18,650 nt of DNA from an uncultured Dialister sp. (GCA_900543165.1 UQQQ01000043.1:1-18650); one strand, 5' to 3'; counted from the first letter of the stretch, positions 1-6,500 are shown. The notes: generated by a model not told the origin, from the sequence alone. Numbers and translations are program-made.

Positions 1-817
1 CGGTCATGGTAAGACCTGTGCCGGTTGCCAGGAAGATGGTGACGATGTTGCAGAGTGCGTTCTGTGCGGTGTCGGACAGACGGCCGGTTACGCCGGATAC
101 TTCAAACAGGTTGCCGAGGCACAGGCAGCCCATCAGTGCTGCTACCGGCGGCAGAAGCAGGGATACGACGATGGATACGACGATCGGGAACATGACCTTT
201 TCGAAGTGGGTAACAGGACGAAGGGTGGTCATTTTGATCTTACGCTGTTCTTTGGTGGTGCACAGTTTCATGATCGGTGGCTGGATCAGCGGTACCAGGG
301 ACATGTAGGAGTATGCTGCTACTGCGATAGCGCCCAGAAGTTCCGGAGCCAGTTTGGAGGACAGGTAAATAGCGGTCGGGCCGTCAGCACCACCGATGAT
401 GCCGATAGCTGCTGCCTGCGGTGCGGTGAAGCCGAGAACCATAGCGCCTGCGAGGGCTACGAATACGCCGATCTGAGCTGCTGCGCCAAGAAGCATGGTC
501 TTCGGGTTAGCGATGAGCGGACCAAAGTCGGTCATTGCGCCTACGCCCATGAAAATCAGCGGCGGGAAAATTTCGTATTTGATACCGAAGCCGATGGCCA
601 TCATGACGCCCATTTCGTCTTCGAATCCGGTGTTCGGGAAGTTTGCCATGATGTCGCCGAATGCGATTGGCAGAAGAAGCAGTGGTTCATACTGTTTTGC
701 GATGGCGAGGTACAGAAGTACGAGACCTACGCCGATCATAATGATGTTTTCGATGGAGAGGTGGGCAAAGCCGGAGTCGGTCCATACGGAAACGAGAGCT
801 CTCATAAAGCCGTCCAT
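1..817 (-). CDS. Na+-translocating decarboxylase beta subunit (partial, 3' end off window)
   Basis: This is the membrane subunit of a biotin-dependent Na+-pumping decarboxylase (OadB/MmdB/GcdB family), which releases CO2 from carboxybiotin and exports Na+. 272 codons are visible from ATG at 817; the family usually runs to about 370-430 residues, so the C-terminus lies beyond base 1. The start follows AGGAGGAAACAAC. Many hydrophobic segments are visible, and residues 142-151 read GGADGPTAIY, matching the conserved GGADGP segment that carries the essential membrane aspartate of the family (Asp203 in the Klebsiella OadB). The alpha (carboxyltransferase) and biotin-carrier subunits are not upstream, so the substrate (methylmalonyl-CoA, oxaloacetate or glutaconyl-CoA) cannot be decided from sequence. 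The neighbouring DASS carrier makes methylmalonyl-CoA from succinate the favoured guess. The gene follows the small OadG-like gene after a 197-bp gap holding a strong repeat hairpin. Confidence 0.93.
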   Translation of the reverse strand, partial: MDGFMRALVSVWTDSGFAHLSIENIIMIGVGLVLLYLAIAKQYEPLLLLPIAFGDIMANFPNTGFEDEMGVMMAIGFGIKYEIFPPLIFMGVGAMTDFGPLIANPKTMLLGAAAQIGVFVALAGAMVLGFTAPQAAAIGIIGGADGPTAIYLSSKLAPELLGAIAVAAYSYMSLVPLIQPPIMKLCTTKEQRKIKMTTLRPVTHFEKVMFPIVVSIVVSLLLPPVAALMGCLCLGNLFEVSGVTGRLSDTAQNALCNIVTIFLATGTGLTMT

Positions 818-875
818 GTTGTTTCCTCCTAGATGGATAGTTTAGTGGGTAATAGTTCTGAGTCAGCTGGGATGC

Positions 876-968
876 AAGACCTTTGACCACGGGTTCGAGG
901 TTCAGGGTTCGGGGTTCAGGATGCGCAGTCACTTGAACCTTGAACCCTGAACCTTGAACCTTGAACCA
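876..968. repeat. GGTTCARG octamer array folded as a long hairpin
   Basis: Bases 892-920 are tandem copies of GGTTCAGG/GGTTCGGG and bases 933-967 are copies of the complement (TTGAACC/CTGAACC). The two arrays can pair over about 28 bp around a short centre containing a GTCACTT fragment. The block separates the small OadG-like gene from the beta-subunit gene, which are probably co-transcribed. It belongs to the repeat family seen in nearly every other gap of the window. Confidence 0.85.
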
Positions 969-1014
969 ATGAGGAATTGCCAATTCCCTGATTGACTCTA
1001 AGGTAATCTAATTC

Positions 1015-1143
1015 TTATTTCTTCTTTCCTTTGGTCGGATCCACGATGTGAATCAGCTGGATGACGCAAGCCAGGAAAATCAGCACGCCGAACACGATAA
1101 CCATGTTCGTGAGGCAGATCGAAAGCGGGCCCGGAGTTTCCAT
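1015..1143 (-). CDS. Small OadG-like subunit, 42 aa
   Basis: This 42-residue protein starts at ATG 1143 after AAAGGTGG and ends at TAA 1015. It has a short polar N-terminus (METPGPLS), one hydrophobic segment at about residues 9-33 (ICLTNMVIVFGVLIF and following) and a basic tail VDPTKGKKK. The single N-terminal membrane helix followed by a short soluble tail is the shape of the OadG/MmdE-type accessory subunits, which anchor and stabilise Na+-pumping decarboxylase complexes. It is much shorter than normal OadG (about 80-120 aa) and lacks any biotin-carrier or Pro/Ala-rich linker region. The next gene on the same strand encodes the beta subunit, which supports the assignment. It is too short for most gene finders. 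The family call rests on context and topology, not on a catalytic motif. Confidence 0.75.
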   Translation of the reverse strand: METPGPLSICLTNMVIVFGVLIFLACVIQLIHIVDPTKGKKK

Positions 1144-1312
1144 AGAGTAAAATCCACCTTTCTATAAGTGAGAAGGATGATCCTTCAGGGTTTTCTGCGT
1201 GAGGCCGTCACGCGCGGTTTTTCAAAACTTCAGAAACGCAAATAGATTTCCCGCCACCCCCACTTTGCGCGGGAGCGGCGAAAAATTCCATTTTTGTTAG
1301 TGATCTCTCAGC
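1144..1312 (-). other. Gap between DASS carrier and OadG-like gene: palindromes, no clear terminator
   Basis: This 169-bp gap holds three dyads. GAAGGAT-G-ATCCTTC (1172-1186) lies about 30 bp upstream of the OadG-like start. GCGTGA/TCACGC flanks a 5-nt loop near 1198-1214. A looser GC-rich stem spans about 1251-1281. None is followed by a good T-run on the minus strand, so read-through from the DASS gene into the decarboxylase genes is plausible. A TTATAG sequence near 1163-1168 could be a weak -10 box, but no matching -35 is seen. Confidence 0.4.
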
Positions 1313-2605
1313 TTACATGCCGAATGGCCATACGATCGGGATGACGATGAGGCAGACGATGAGAGAAATGACGCACATCGGTACACCGACTTTAGCATAG
1401 TCGTTGAAGGAGAAGTTGCCAGGTCCAAGAACGAGGGTGTTTGGCGGAGTAGCCATCGGGGTAGCGAATGCGCAGGATGCGGCAATACCAAGTGCCATCA
1501 GAACCGGTTTCGGGTCAGCGCCGATGGACTGTGCGATAGAAATACCAATGGGGGCAAGCAGTGCTGCGGATGCAGTGTTCGACATGAACTGGGTGAGGAC
1601 GTTGGAGATGAGGAACAGTACGCCGGTCAGGACGTATGGGTTCGGGTTCGAGCCCATCATGCTTACGACGGTGTCAGCGATCATTTTGCCAGCGCCGGTC
1701 TTTTCCATAGCAGATGCGACAGAGAGCATACCAGCGAAGAGGAAAATGGTGACCCAGTCGATGCCAGCGTAAGCTTCTTTTTCCTTCAGGCAGCCGGTGA
1801 TGACGCAAAGGATAGCACCGGTGACTGCTGCGGTGTGCAGCGGAACAGTCTTCAGGTTGAGAGCCATGCAGAGAACAACGCCGATCAGGATAAGACCGGA
1901 GATCCACATTTTGTTTTTGCTCTTCGGAGCATCACCGCCGCCGCCAGCTTCTTCTTTAGCAGCCTTGAGAGCTTCTTCGTCCATGGCGCCGGCAGATTTT
2001 GCAGCGATCATGTGACGGCCGATGAAGAGGGTGTAGACAGTGATGACGAGGGACAGCGGGATACCGATAGCCGCGAATTCAAAGAATCCGAAGGTCGGAA
2101 GACCAGCAGTGGTCAGAGCGCCGGTAACGATGACGTTTGGCGGGGTACCGATCATGGTGATGGTACCGCCGACGTTAGCGGCGATAGCCAGAGGCATCAG
2201 TTCCTTGGAAGCAGGAATCTTTGCTGCCTGGCAGATACCGATGATGACCGGCATCAGGCATGCGACTGTACCTGTGTTGGAGGATACAGAGGACAGCACG
2301 ATGGTAACGATCATGATAGCTGCCATCAGCGGGATTTCATTGGTGCCTGCTTTTTTAACGACGGCAATGCCGATAGCTTCAGCAAGGCCGGTTTTAAACA
2401 TAGCAGCGCCGATGACGAACATACCGCCGAAGAGAACGACGGTGGAGTTGGAAAGACCTGCATATACTGCTTTAGACGGGAGTACGCCGAGAATCCCAAG
2501 CATGGTACATGCTGCCATAGCGGTAACAGCCAGCGGAATCAGTTCAGTGATGAAGAGAAATGCTGCTACGGCCAGGACGCACAGCGTGATAATAGCTGGA
2601 TCCAT
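1313..2605 (-). CDS. DASS (SLC13) family sodium:dicarboxylate carrier
   Basis: A 430-residue inner-membrane carrier of the divalent anion:Na+ symporter family, whose members import succinate, malate, fumarate or related dicarboxylates with Na+. Both signature pairs are present: SNT at residues 109-111 with TPPN at 154-157, and SNT at 342-344 with TPPN at 386-389. These are the two hairpin-tip Na+/substrate sites that reflect the internal duplication of the fold. Hydrophobic segments fill both halves, separated by a charged, glycine-rich loop around 200-232. I chose ATG 2605 because AGGAAGG lies 8 nt upstream; the in-frame GTG at 2614 overlaps that ribosome site. It lies upstream of the OadG-like and beta-subunit genes on the same strand, which suggests substrate supply for a Na+-pumping decarboxylation pathway. 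Which dicarboxylate it carries is inferred, with succinate favoured. Confidence 0.92.
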   Translation of the reverse strand: MDPAIITLCVLAVAAFLFITELIPLAVTAMAACTMLGILGVLPSKAVYAGLSNSTVVLFGGMFVIGAAMFKTGLAEAIGIAVVKKAGTNEIPLMAAIMIVTIVLSSVSSNTGTVACLMPVIIGICQAAKIPASKELMPLAIAANVGGTITMIGTPPNVIVTGALTTAGLPTFGFFEFAAIGIPLSLVITVYTLFIGRHMIAAKSAGAMDEEALKAAKEEAGGGGDAPKSKNKMWISGLILIGVVLCMALNLKTVPLHTAAVTGAILCVITGCLKEKEAYAGIDWVTIFLFAGMLSVASAMEKTGAGKMIADTVVSMMGSNPNPYVLTGVLFLISNVLTQFMSNTASAALLAPIGISIAQSIGADPKPVLMALGIAASCAFATPMATPPNTLVLGPGNFSFNDYAKVGVPMCVISLIVCLIVIPIVWPFGM

Positions 2606-2732
2606 AATTTTCACCTTCCTATGTTTTGCTTTGTAAAAACTCTGGTGGTGCGGTTAGAATTCTTCACAGGATATTCGGAGATGAATATGAATTCACTATG
2701 CAATTGTAAAAGGAAAATGATGAGTGCTGTTT

Positions 2733-2774
2733 TCAGCGAATTCGTTCATTTCCGAAACGAGTTTCCCAAACCAA
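2733..2774 (-). other. Possible 13-codon leader ORF with strong ribosome site
   Basis: In the DASS leader a perfect AAAGGAGG (2789-2782, minus strand) stands 7-8 nt ahead of a TTG codon at 2774 that opens a 13-codon frame (MVWETRFGNERIR) ending in TGA at 2733. No other gene uses this ribosome site. It could be a leader peptide or simply a purine-rich sequence. Only the SD match and spacing support it. Confidence 0.25.
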
Positions 2775-2816
2775 CCGCTATCCTCCTTTGCAACAGCCCC
2801 TGGGGCGGGCTCACAT

Positions 2817-2836
2817 TTGAGAGATCATGCTCTCAA
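2817..2836 (-). other. Hairpin at the 5' end of the predicted DASS mRNA
   Basis: TTGAGAG and CTCTCAA form a 7-bp perfect stem with a 6-nt loop. It would lie about 6-25 nt from the inferred transcript start, where 5' hairpins commonly protect mRNA. It is not followed by a T-run, so it is not a terminator. Confidence 0.45.
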
Positions 2837-2848
2837 GCACCTGTCATT

Positions 2849-2877
2849 ATTGTAGCCCGCAGGCTCTCATTTTTCAA
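2849..2877 (-). promoter_or_regulatory. Promoter of the DASS carrier
   Basis: On the minus strand, -35 TTGAAA (2877-2872) and -10 TACAAT (2854-2849) are separated by exactly 17 bp, each one base off the sigma-70/sigma-A consensus. The transcript would start near 2842, giving a leader of about 237 nt. A 12-bp-arm dyad sits directly upstream of the -35. Confidence 0.65.
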
Positions 2878-2881
2878 AAAT

Positions 2882-2921
2882 ACATAGCATATAGTAGTAT
2901 TTTTAGGTATATATGCTATGT
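2882..2921. promoter_or_regulatory. Operator-like dyad upstream of the DASS promoter
   Basis: Perfect 12-bp arms, ACATAGCATATA at 2882-2893 and TATATGCTATGT at 2910-2921, are separated by 16 bp. The near arm is 4 bp from the -35 box and the dyad centre is at about -60 from the predicted start. That position is typical of an activator site (response regulator, LysR type or similar). No regulator gene is adjacent. Confidence 0.5.
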
Positions 2922-3220
2922 TTTTATATGAATCCTCCTATTTTCTCTTTCTTATTCTTGCTCTTTTGATAGATATCTATCATGTGTCTTTGAAACGCAA
3001 ATCACTCCCGCTTCCGATATTCCCTGTCTTTTGCACTTTGATTGCACTATTTATTTCTAAGAAATAAATAAAATCAACGCCTCTTTTTTTCGGTCTATCC
3101 ATACTTTTTCTTTCATTGCCTGCTATATAATCCGATAAAATCAGAACTTTCCCTCTTTTTTTATTGTGTGGTATAAATAAATTTGATAGAGAAAAGAAGG
3201 TGGAAAGCAGGGATGAGCAA
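2922..3220. other. AT-rich non-coding region with two further palindromes
   Basis: No gene is seen here. It contains a 16-bp perfect palindrome TGATAGATATCTATCA (2967-2982) and a 23-bp one with arms TATTTATTTCT/AGAAATAAATA around one central base (3048-3070). Both lie upstream of the DASS promoter and could bind further regulators. A TATAAT on the plus strand near 3125 has no gene downstream. Unlike most other gaps, this stretch is free of the GGTTCARG and GACTGGT repeats. Confidence 0.45.
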
Positions 3221-3221
3221 C

Positions 3222-3430
3222 TGGGGGTAGGAAGTCTCGCTTGACTGGTGACTGGTGACTAGTGACTAAATACCACCTTCGGGCATCGCCGCCATCTATA
3301 CTCTGCGGCGCTTCTATATGTTTATGCGCCGCACCACCATTTCGCATTTCTAATTTCTCATTTCTCATTCAAGCGAGGTTTTCATCCACAATCAAAGGAC
3401 GCCCCGCCCCAGGAGCTAACCTCGCATCCG
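3222..3430 (-). repeat. Repeat mosaic block (reverse orientation)
   Basis: From left to right: GACTGGT heptamers (3243-3267), the 'TACCACCTTCGGGCATCGCC' module (3271-3290), a GCGGCGC/GCGCCGC hairpin (3305-3332), an ATTTCTCATTTCTCATTC array, and the 'AAGCGAGGTTTTCATCC' module running to about 3425. The order is the exact reverse of the forward blocks at 5290-5480 and 9736-9890. It ends close to the terminator of the PH-like gene. Confidence 0.8.
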
Positions 3431-3440
3431 TTTTTCCAAG

Positions 3441-3471
3441 CAAAAAAGCACCCCCGCTCTCGGGGGTGCTT
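3441..3471 (-). terminator. Rho-independent terminator of the PH-like membrane protein gene
   Basis: An 11-bp perfect stem AAGCACCCCCG/CGGGGGTGCTT (3446-3456 with 3461-3471) has a 4-nt loop and is followed on the minus strand by six T residues. It begins 9 nt after the stop codon at 3480. Confidence 0.92.
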
Positions 3472-3479
3472 GTGATCCG

Positions 3480-4244
3480 TTATTTCTTTTCCATGCGGCG
3501 TTTTGCAGCTTCGATGGTATCTGTACGTGTGCCGTTTTTCATTTCCACCTTTTCTCCGTGGAAATCTTCGCCGGTCAGCTCGTCGTCACGGCCGCCCATT
3601 TCCGTGCCCTTCTGACGGAGCTGCTTGATGCCTTCTTCGAAGTCCATCTCCGGATGGTCTTTGAAGTAGCCCTGCTCACGCAGTTTCTTTTCGATAGACT
3701 TGTAGGTGAGTGCCACGACTTCTTCCTGCGGGATGCGGATCTGGCCCGGCATGCGCTTTTCAAATTCTTTCCAGAAGTCTTCGGAGGCTTTCATGAGGAC
3801 GCGGCCGACCTTCTGGGTGCTGCCGATGTCGTAGAGAAGCGACCAGATGGGACGGTTGTCCATCTTCGCGTACTGATGATAGGTGTAGCGATAGGTCACC
3901 GGCTTCATGAGCTGGTTCTTGAAATGATGCACACCGAAGATGTCGTCATAGGCGATGGAGAGCTCCTGCTTCGTCCAAAGCCCCGTTTTCAGCATGTAAA
4001 GCCGGTCCTTTTCGAGCCGGTAGACGGTCTTCGTGCGGACGGTATCCAGCAGCCACCAGAGGATCGCAAGCTGCATCCCGATATCGATCACGGGCAGGCG
4101 GCCTTTCATGATGCCCCAGTAGCCTGTCCAGCAGACATAGGCCGCCCAGAGGATGAAGCCAATGGCTGCAGCGATGGAATATGGTTTGTAGAAATAGGAA
4201 TGATCGACGAAGTCTTTGGTCGATGCTGCGTCTGTCTTTGCCAT
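3480..4244 (-). CDS. Membrane protein with PH-like domain, function unknown
   Basis: A 254-residue protein starting at ATG 4244 with GGAGG 11 nt upstream; the longer frame opening at TTG 4271 would run through that ribosome site. The N-terminal 20 residues are polar. Two hydrophobic segments follow at about 26-45 and 57-72. Next comes a stretch (about 78-165) that begins VYRLEKDRLYMLKTGLW and alternates strands with an aspartate-rich turn (YDDIFGVHH), like the bacterial PH (bPH2) domains found after paired membrane helices. The C-terminal 90 residues are charged and probably soluble, ending KRRMEKK. No catalytic motif is visible. It has its own promoter and terminator and is separated from the next gene by 314 bp of repeats, so it is probably monocistronic. 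The PH-like call is from pattern only. Confidence 0.7.
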   Translation of the reverse strand: MAKTDAASTKDFVDHSYFYKPYSIAAAIGFILWAAYVCWTGYWGIMKGRLPVIDIGMQLAILWWLLDTVRTKTVYRLEKDRLYMLKTGLWTKQELSIAYDDIFGVHHFKNQLMKPVTYRYTYHQYAKMDNRPIWSLLYDIGSTQKVGRVLMKASEDFWKEFEKRMPGQIRIPQEEVVALTYKSIEKKLREQGYFKDHPEMDFEEGIKQLRQKGTEMGGRDDELTGEDFHGEKVEMKNGTRTDTIEAAKRRMEKK

Positions 4245-4291
4245 GAAATACGAAGCCTCCAGCAAAAGCAATGAATGAAAATGGTGAATCC

Positions 4292-4321
4292 ATTATATCA
4301 TGAATGAGAGAACAGGTTCAA
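4292..4321 (-). promoter_or_regulatory. Promoter of the PH-like gene, -35 inside a repeat
   Basis: -10 TATAAT (4297-4292) is a perfect match. An 18-bp spacer leads to TTGAAC (4321-4316) as the -35. TTGAAC is part of the GGTTCAA repeat array that starts here, so the repeat may supply the -35 element. Confidence 0.6.
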
Positions 4322-4558
4322 CGGGTTCTATGGGTTCTATAGGTTCAACGGGTTCCTCATTTGAGGGAAATAACGTATTTCTCACTAAGGAAACACCCGA
4401 ATAAAGTTAGGAGTTAGGAATGAGGAGTTAGGAGTGAAGGTGCGGCGCAACAAATTTGGAAGCGCCGCGAAGTTTTATAATAAAAAAGGGGTATTGGGGC
4501 GCTCTATGAATTGTGCGCCCCTTCCGCCACTCCTCACTCCTAATTTCTCACTCCTCAT
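4309..4558. repeat. Repeat mosaic block
   Basis: Contains GGTTCAACG/GGTTCTATG nonamers (4314-4352), a TTAGGAG/TGAGGAG heptamer array (4408-4438), a GCGGCGC/GCGCCGC hairpin with an A-rich loop (4442-4468), and the complementary ACTCCTC/ATTTCTC heptamers (4530-4558). The last array ends exactly where the Pr6Pr-like gene stop codon begins. A plus-strand reading frame of 63 codons here is made of repeat and is not a gene. Confidence 0.8.
4484..4521 (-). terminator. Possible terminator of the Pr6Pr-like gene
   Basis: GGGGCGC/GCGCCCC form a 7-bp perfect stem with a 12-nt loop (4496-4521), about 40 nt past the stop codon. On the minus strand a run of six T follows, but only 9 nt after the stem, so it is imperfect. 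Confidence 0.4.
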
Positions 4559-5233
4559 TTACCCATTGTACGTCCACGAGAGCGGCGGAATGCCGAGATG
4601 CCACAGCCCCATGCCCACGGCGTAGACGAAGATACCGATGACGAAGAAGCGGAAGCCGACCTTCAGCACCTCTTTGGCAATGAAGAAGAAGCCGTGCATC
4701 GTGGGATCCATGAAGGTGTATGGGTAGAGATGGCTCGTCCCATGCATCACGATGGTGAGCCACGCCCGCAGATAGACGAAGGGCACGTAGAGCGCGGGAT
4801 AGATCATCCATGTGAACATGGTGTACCAGTGCATGTCCCTTTTGTCCACGAAGAAAATATAGTCGATGGTCATGAGGATCGGGATGAAGTAGTGGAAAAT
4901 GTAATTATAAAATGAGAAATGCTCGTAGCTGATATCATTCAGCCGGTGCGTCCGGATCGCGCCCGGACGGACGATCAGATGATACATGAGCGAGAGTGTC
5001 GCAAGGCTCGCTGCCACGCCGAAGCGGCAGTCTGCCGAGTACAGGAAGGGGATATCCACCTGAAACAGCGTCGCGCCCAGCCAGAAGACGAAGAGGGTAA
5101 AGGTGGAAAAGGTGTAGTACTGGATCCTCGACCAGAATACAAAGGGCGTCAGCACCTTATGCTTCATGAGAAGGATCAGTCCCACGATCAAGAGGACGAA
5201 GATCGCCCAGCGATACATCAGTGCAATCGGCAT
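4559..5233 (-). CDS. Pr6Pr-like multi-pass membrane protein
   Basis: A 224-residue integral membrane protein with about six hydrophobic segments. The middle reads HYFIPILMTIDYIFFVDK, followed by a segment with WMIYPALYVPFVYLRAW and then YPYTFMDPTMHG. This spacing of His-Pro, Asp-Tyr, Tyr-Pro and Tyr-Pro-Tyr motifs matches the Pr6Pr family of six-helix membrane proteins. Their biochemical role is not established; they are distantly related to FAR-17a/AIG1-like proteins. I prefer ATG 5233 because GAGGTG lies just upstream, although the spacing is short. An upstream in-frame ATG at 5260 has no ribosome site and would add nine residues. The gene is flanked on both sides by repeat blocks, and the 3' repeat begins at the stop codon. 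No functional link to the neighbours is visible. Confidence 0.75.
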   Translation of the reverse strand: MPIALMYRWAIFVLLIVGLILLMKHKVLTPFVFWSRIQYYTFSTFTLFVFWLGATLFQVDIPFLYSADCRFGVAASLATLSLMYHLIVRPGAIRTHRLNDISYEHFSFYNYIFHYFIPILMTIDYIFFVDKRDMHWYTMFTWMIYPALYVPFVYLRAWLTIVMHGTSHLYPYTFMDPTMHGFFFIAKEVLKVGFRFFVIGIFVYAVGMGLWHLGIPPLSWTYNG

Positions 5234-5285
5234 ACGCACCTCGCATGGAAAAAGCGCCATAGGCGCTTGAATAGAGTCGTTATTG

Positions 5286-5520
5286 TTGTCGGTTCAAGGT
5301 TAGCCCCTTGGGCGGGCTTCCCCTTGATTGTGGATGAAAGCTTTGCTCGCCAGTTAGAAGTGAGGAGTGAAGAGTGTTGATGCGGCGCATTAAAATCAGA
5401 AGCACCGCGGAGTATAAATCACGGCGATACCCGAAGGCGGTATTTAGTCACCCCAGTCACTAGTCACCAGTCACTTGAGACCCCTAATCCCTAGCTACTC
5501 ATCCCTGCTTTCAGCGGAAT
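5286..5520 (+). repeat. Repeat mosaic block (forward orientation)
   Basis: The full forward series is visible: GGTTCAAGG (about 5291), 'GCCCCTTGGGCGGGCTT' leading to GAAAGCTTTGCTCG (5303-5350), AGAAGTGAGGAGTGA heptamers, a GCGGCGC/GCACCGC hairpin (5383-5408), 'GGCGATACCCGAAGGCGG' (5423-5441), AGTCACT/AGTCACC heptamers (5446-5476), and CCTAATCCCTAGC. Confidence 0.82.
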
Positions 5521-5541
5521 CCCCTAGCGCTGACGCGCTCC

Positions 5542-5799
5542 TTATTTCTTCTTTCTCCCCTTGCGGCTCTGGCGATGACGGGCTTCGGCACGCATGCGGC
5601 GGATCTCTTCCTTTTCACGCAGTGCATTCTCTGCCGCCTCTCTCTCCTTCTGTTTCTGGTGGTAGTTGTAGATATTCATCGCAAGGCACACCAGGATCAT
5701 GAGCAGGATCGCCCCGCTCTGGACGTTCAGTCCCTGATTGAAAATATTCCATACGCCGAATACGAGGGCGAACGCAAATAAAATCCCACGAAGTCTCAT
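5542..5799 (-). CDS. Small membrane protein, 85 aa, unknown function
   Basis: Starts at ATG 5799 with AAGGAG 8 nt upstream and stops at TAA 5542. Residues 4-20 and 28-44 form two hydrophobic segments (ILFAFALVFGVWNIF; GAILLMILVCLAMNIY). The remaining 40 residues are highly charged and probably helical (KQKEREAAENALREKEE), ending in a basic tail GRKGKKK-like (RQSRKGRKKK). This shape, two membrane helices plus a cytoplasmic coiled coil, is common among small conserved proteins but gives no function. It has its own leader, with a 6-bp GGCAGC/GCTGCC stem (10-nt loop) at 5823-5844. Repeat blocks lie on the 3' side and, beyond a terminator, on the 5' side. Confidence 0.75.
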   Translation of the reverse strand: MRLRGILFAFALVFGVWNIFNQGLNVQSGAILLMILVCLAMNIYNYHQKQKEREAAENALREKEEIRRMRAEARHRQSRKGRKKK

Positions 5800-5905
5800 T
5801 CTTGCATCTCCTTACAAAAGCTGGCAGCAGGCAGTCACGCTGCCTTCGCATACAATATCAGTATATATATTAAAGGATTTAGGACACATAAGCAATAGTG
5901 AAAGC

Positions 5906-5939
5906 AAAAAAGGAAATCGGAACTTGATCCGATTTCCTT
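5906..5939 (-). terminator. Strong minus-strand terminator, 570 bp from the nearest upstream gene
   Basis: A 12-bp perfect stem AAGGAAATCGGA/TCCGATTTCCTT (5910-5921 with 5928-5939) has a 6-nt loop, followed on the minus strand by TTTTT and C. The only minus-strand gene feeding it is the NSS transporter ending at 6508. A repeat block (5944-6500) fills the space between that stop codon and this terminator. Confidence 0.85.
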
Positions 5940-5943
5940 AAAG

Positions 5944-6500
5944 AAGGGTTCAGGTTGATAGGTTCAGGGTTCAGGGTTAACCCCTGGGCCGGCTTGCCCC
6001 TTGATGACGTTTGAAAGCCTCGATTGAATTAGAAATGAGAAATGGTGGTGCGGCGCAAAAATAAGGAAGCGCCGCAGAGTATAAATAGGGCGATGCCCGA
6101 AAGTGGCATTTCAGTCAACAGACACTCGTCACTCGTGACTGGGATTCTCCGGCATCGTCATCCCGAGCATAGCCGAGGGATCTCTACTGCACTGCGGGAA
6201 TCAGCATGTATGCACCGAGGAAAAAACGATGTCTTGGTGCTGTCTCACATCAGGCAATGAGCATTATGCAATAGAGATTTCTCGCTTGCGCTCGAAATGA
6301 CGACGGCGCGAATCGCTATCTAAACTTCGCGGTGCTTAGATCCTTCGACTCAGTTCTCATATCTCAGATAAGCCATTTTCTAACATACGACGTTTTTCTC
6401 CGCTCAGGATGACGAAATGCGCCGCGCCACCATTCCTCATTTGAGCAGAGCTTTCATTCACAATCAAAAGGCGAGCCACCCCATGGGTCATCCCTGAACG
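5944..6500. repeat. Long repeat mosaic block, no gene
   Basis: Starts 5 nt past the terminator. It carries GGTTCAGG units (5946-5978), 'CCCCTGGGCCGGCTTG' and following (5980-6023), an AGAAATGAGAAATGG array, a GCGGCGC/GCGCCGC hairpin (about 6051-6076), 'GCGATGCCCGAAAGTGGCAT' (6090-6109) and CACTCGTCACTCGTGACT. A 150-nt inverted-repeat element follows (6155-6304), then a reversed 'AGAGCTTTCATTCACAATC' module (about 6445-6490). The 72-codon frame at 6042-6260 consists of repeat and has no ribosome site. Confidence 0.8.
6155..6304 (+). repeat. REP-like inverted-repeat element, copy A
   Basis: The ends are TCGTCATCCCGAGC...GAGGGATCT and AGATTTCTCGC...GCTCGAAATGACGA, imperfect complements of each other. 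The internal part (about 6181-6250) matches the reverse complement of copy B at 7924-8084, so A and B are inverted copies flanking the first NSS gene. No coding capacity. Confidence 0.7.

Noticed and set aside
206..832. 208-codon plus-strand frame opposite the beta-subunit gene
   Set aside because: It is antisense to a gene with clear family motifs, has an odd composition and no ribosome site. The same applies to the long plus-strand frames opposite mnmE, mnmG, rsmG, the DASS carrier and both NSS genes.
892..967. CRISPR array
   Set aside because: Units are only 7-9 nt without unique spacers, and no cas genes are present.
1198..1214. Terminator of the DASS gene
   Set aside because: The GCGTGA/TCACGC stem lacks a T-run on the minus strand; the T-run on the plus side serves no gene.
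3118..3135. Plus-strand promoter (TATAAT near 3125)
   Set aside because: No plus-strand gene lies downstream; the AT-rich sequence makes chance matches likely.
3141..3368. 75-codon minus-strand frame
   Set aside because: Most of it is made of repeat modules (AGAAATTAGAAATGCG array, GC hairpin, GACTGGT array), with no ribosome site.
6042..6260. 72-codon plus-strand frame in the long repeat block
   Set aside because: It consists of repeat units and the REP-like element; no ribosome site or homologous protein pattern.
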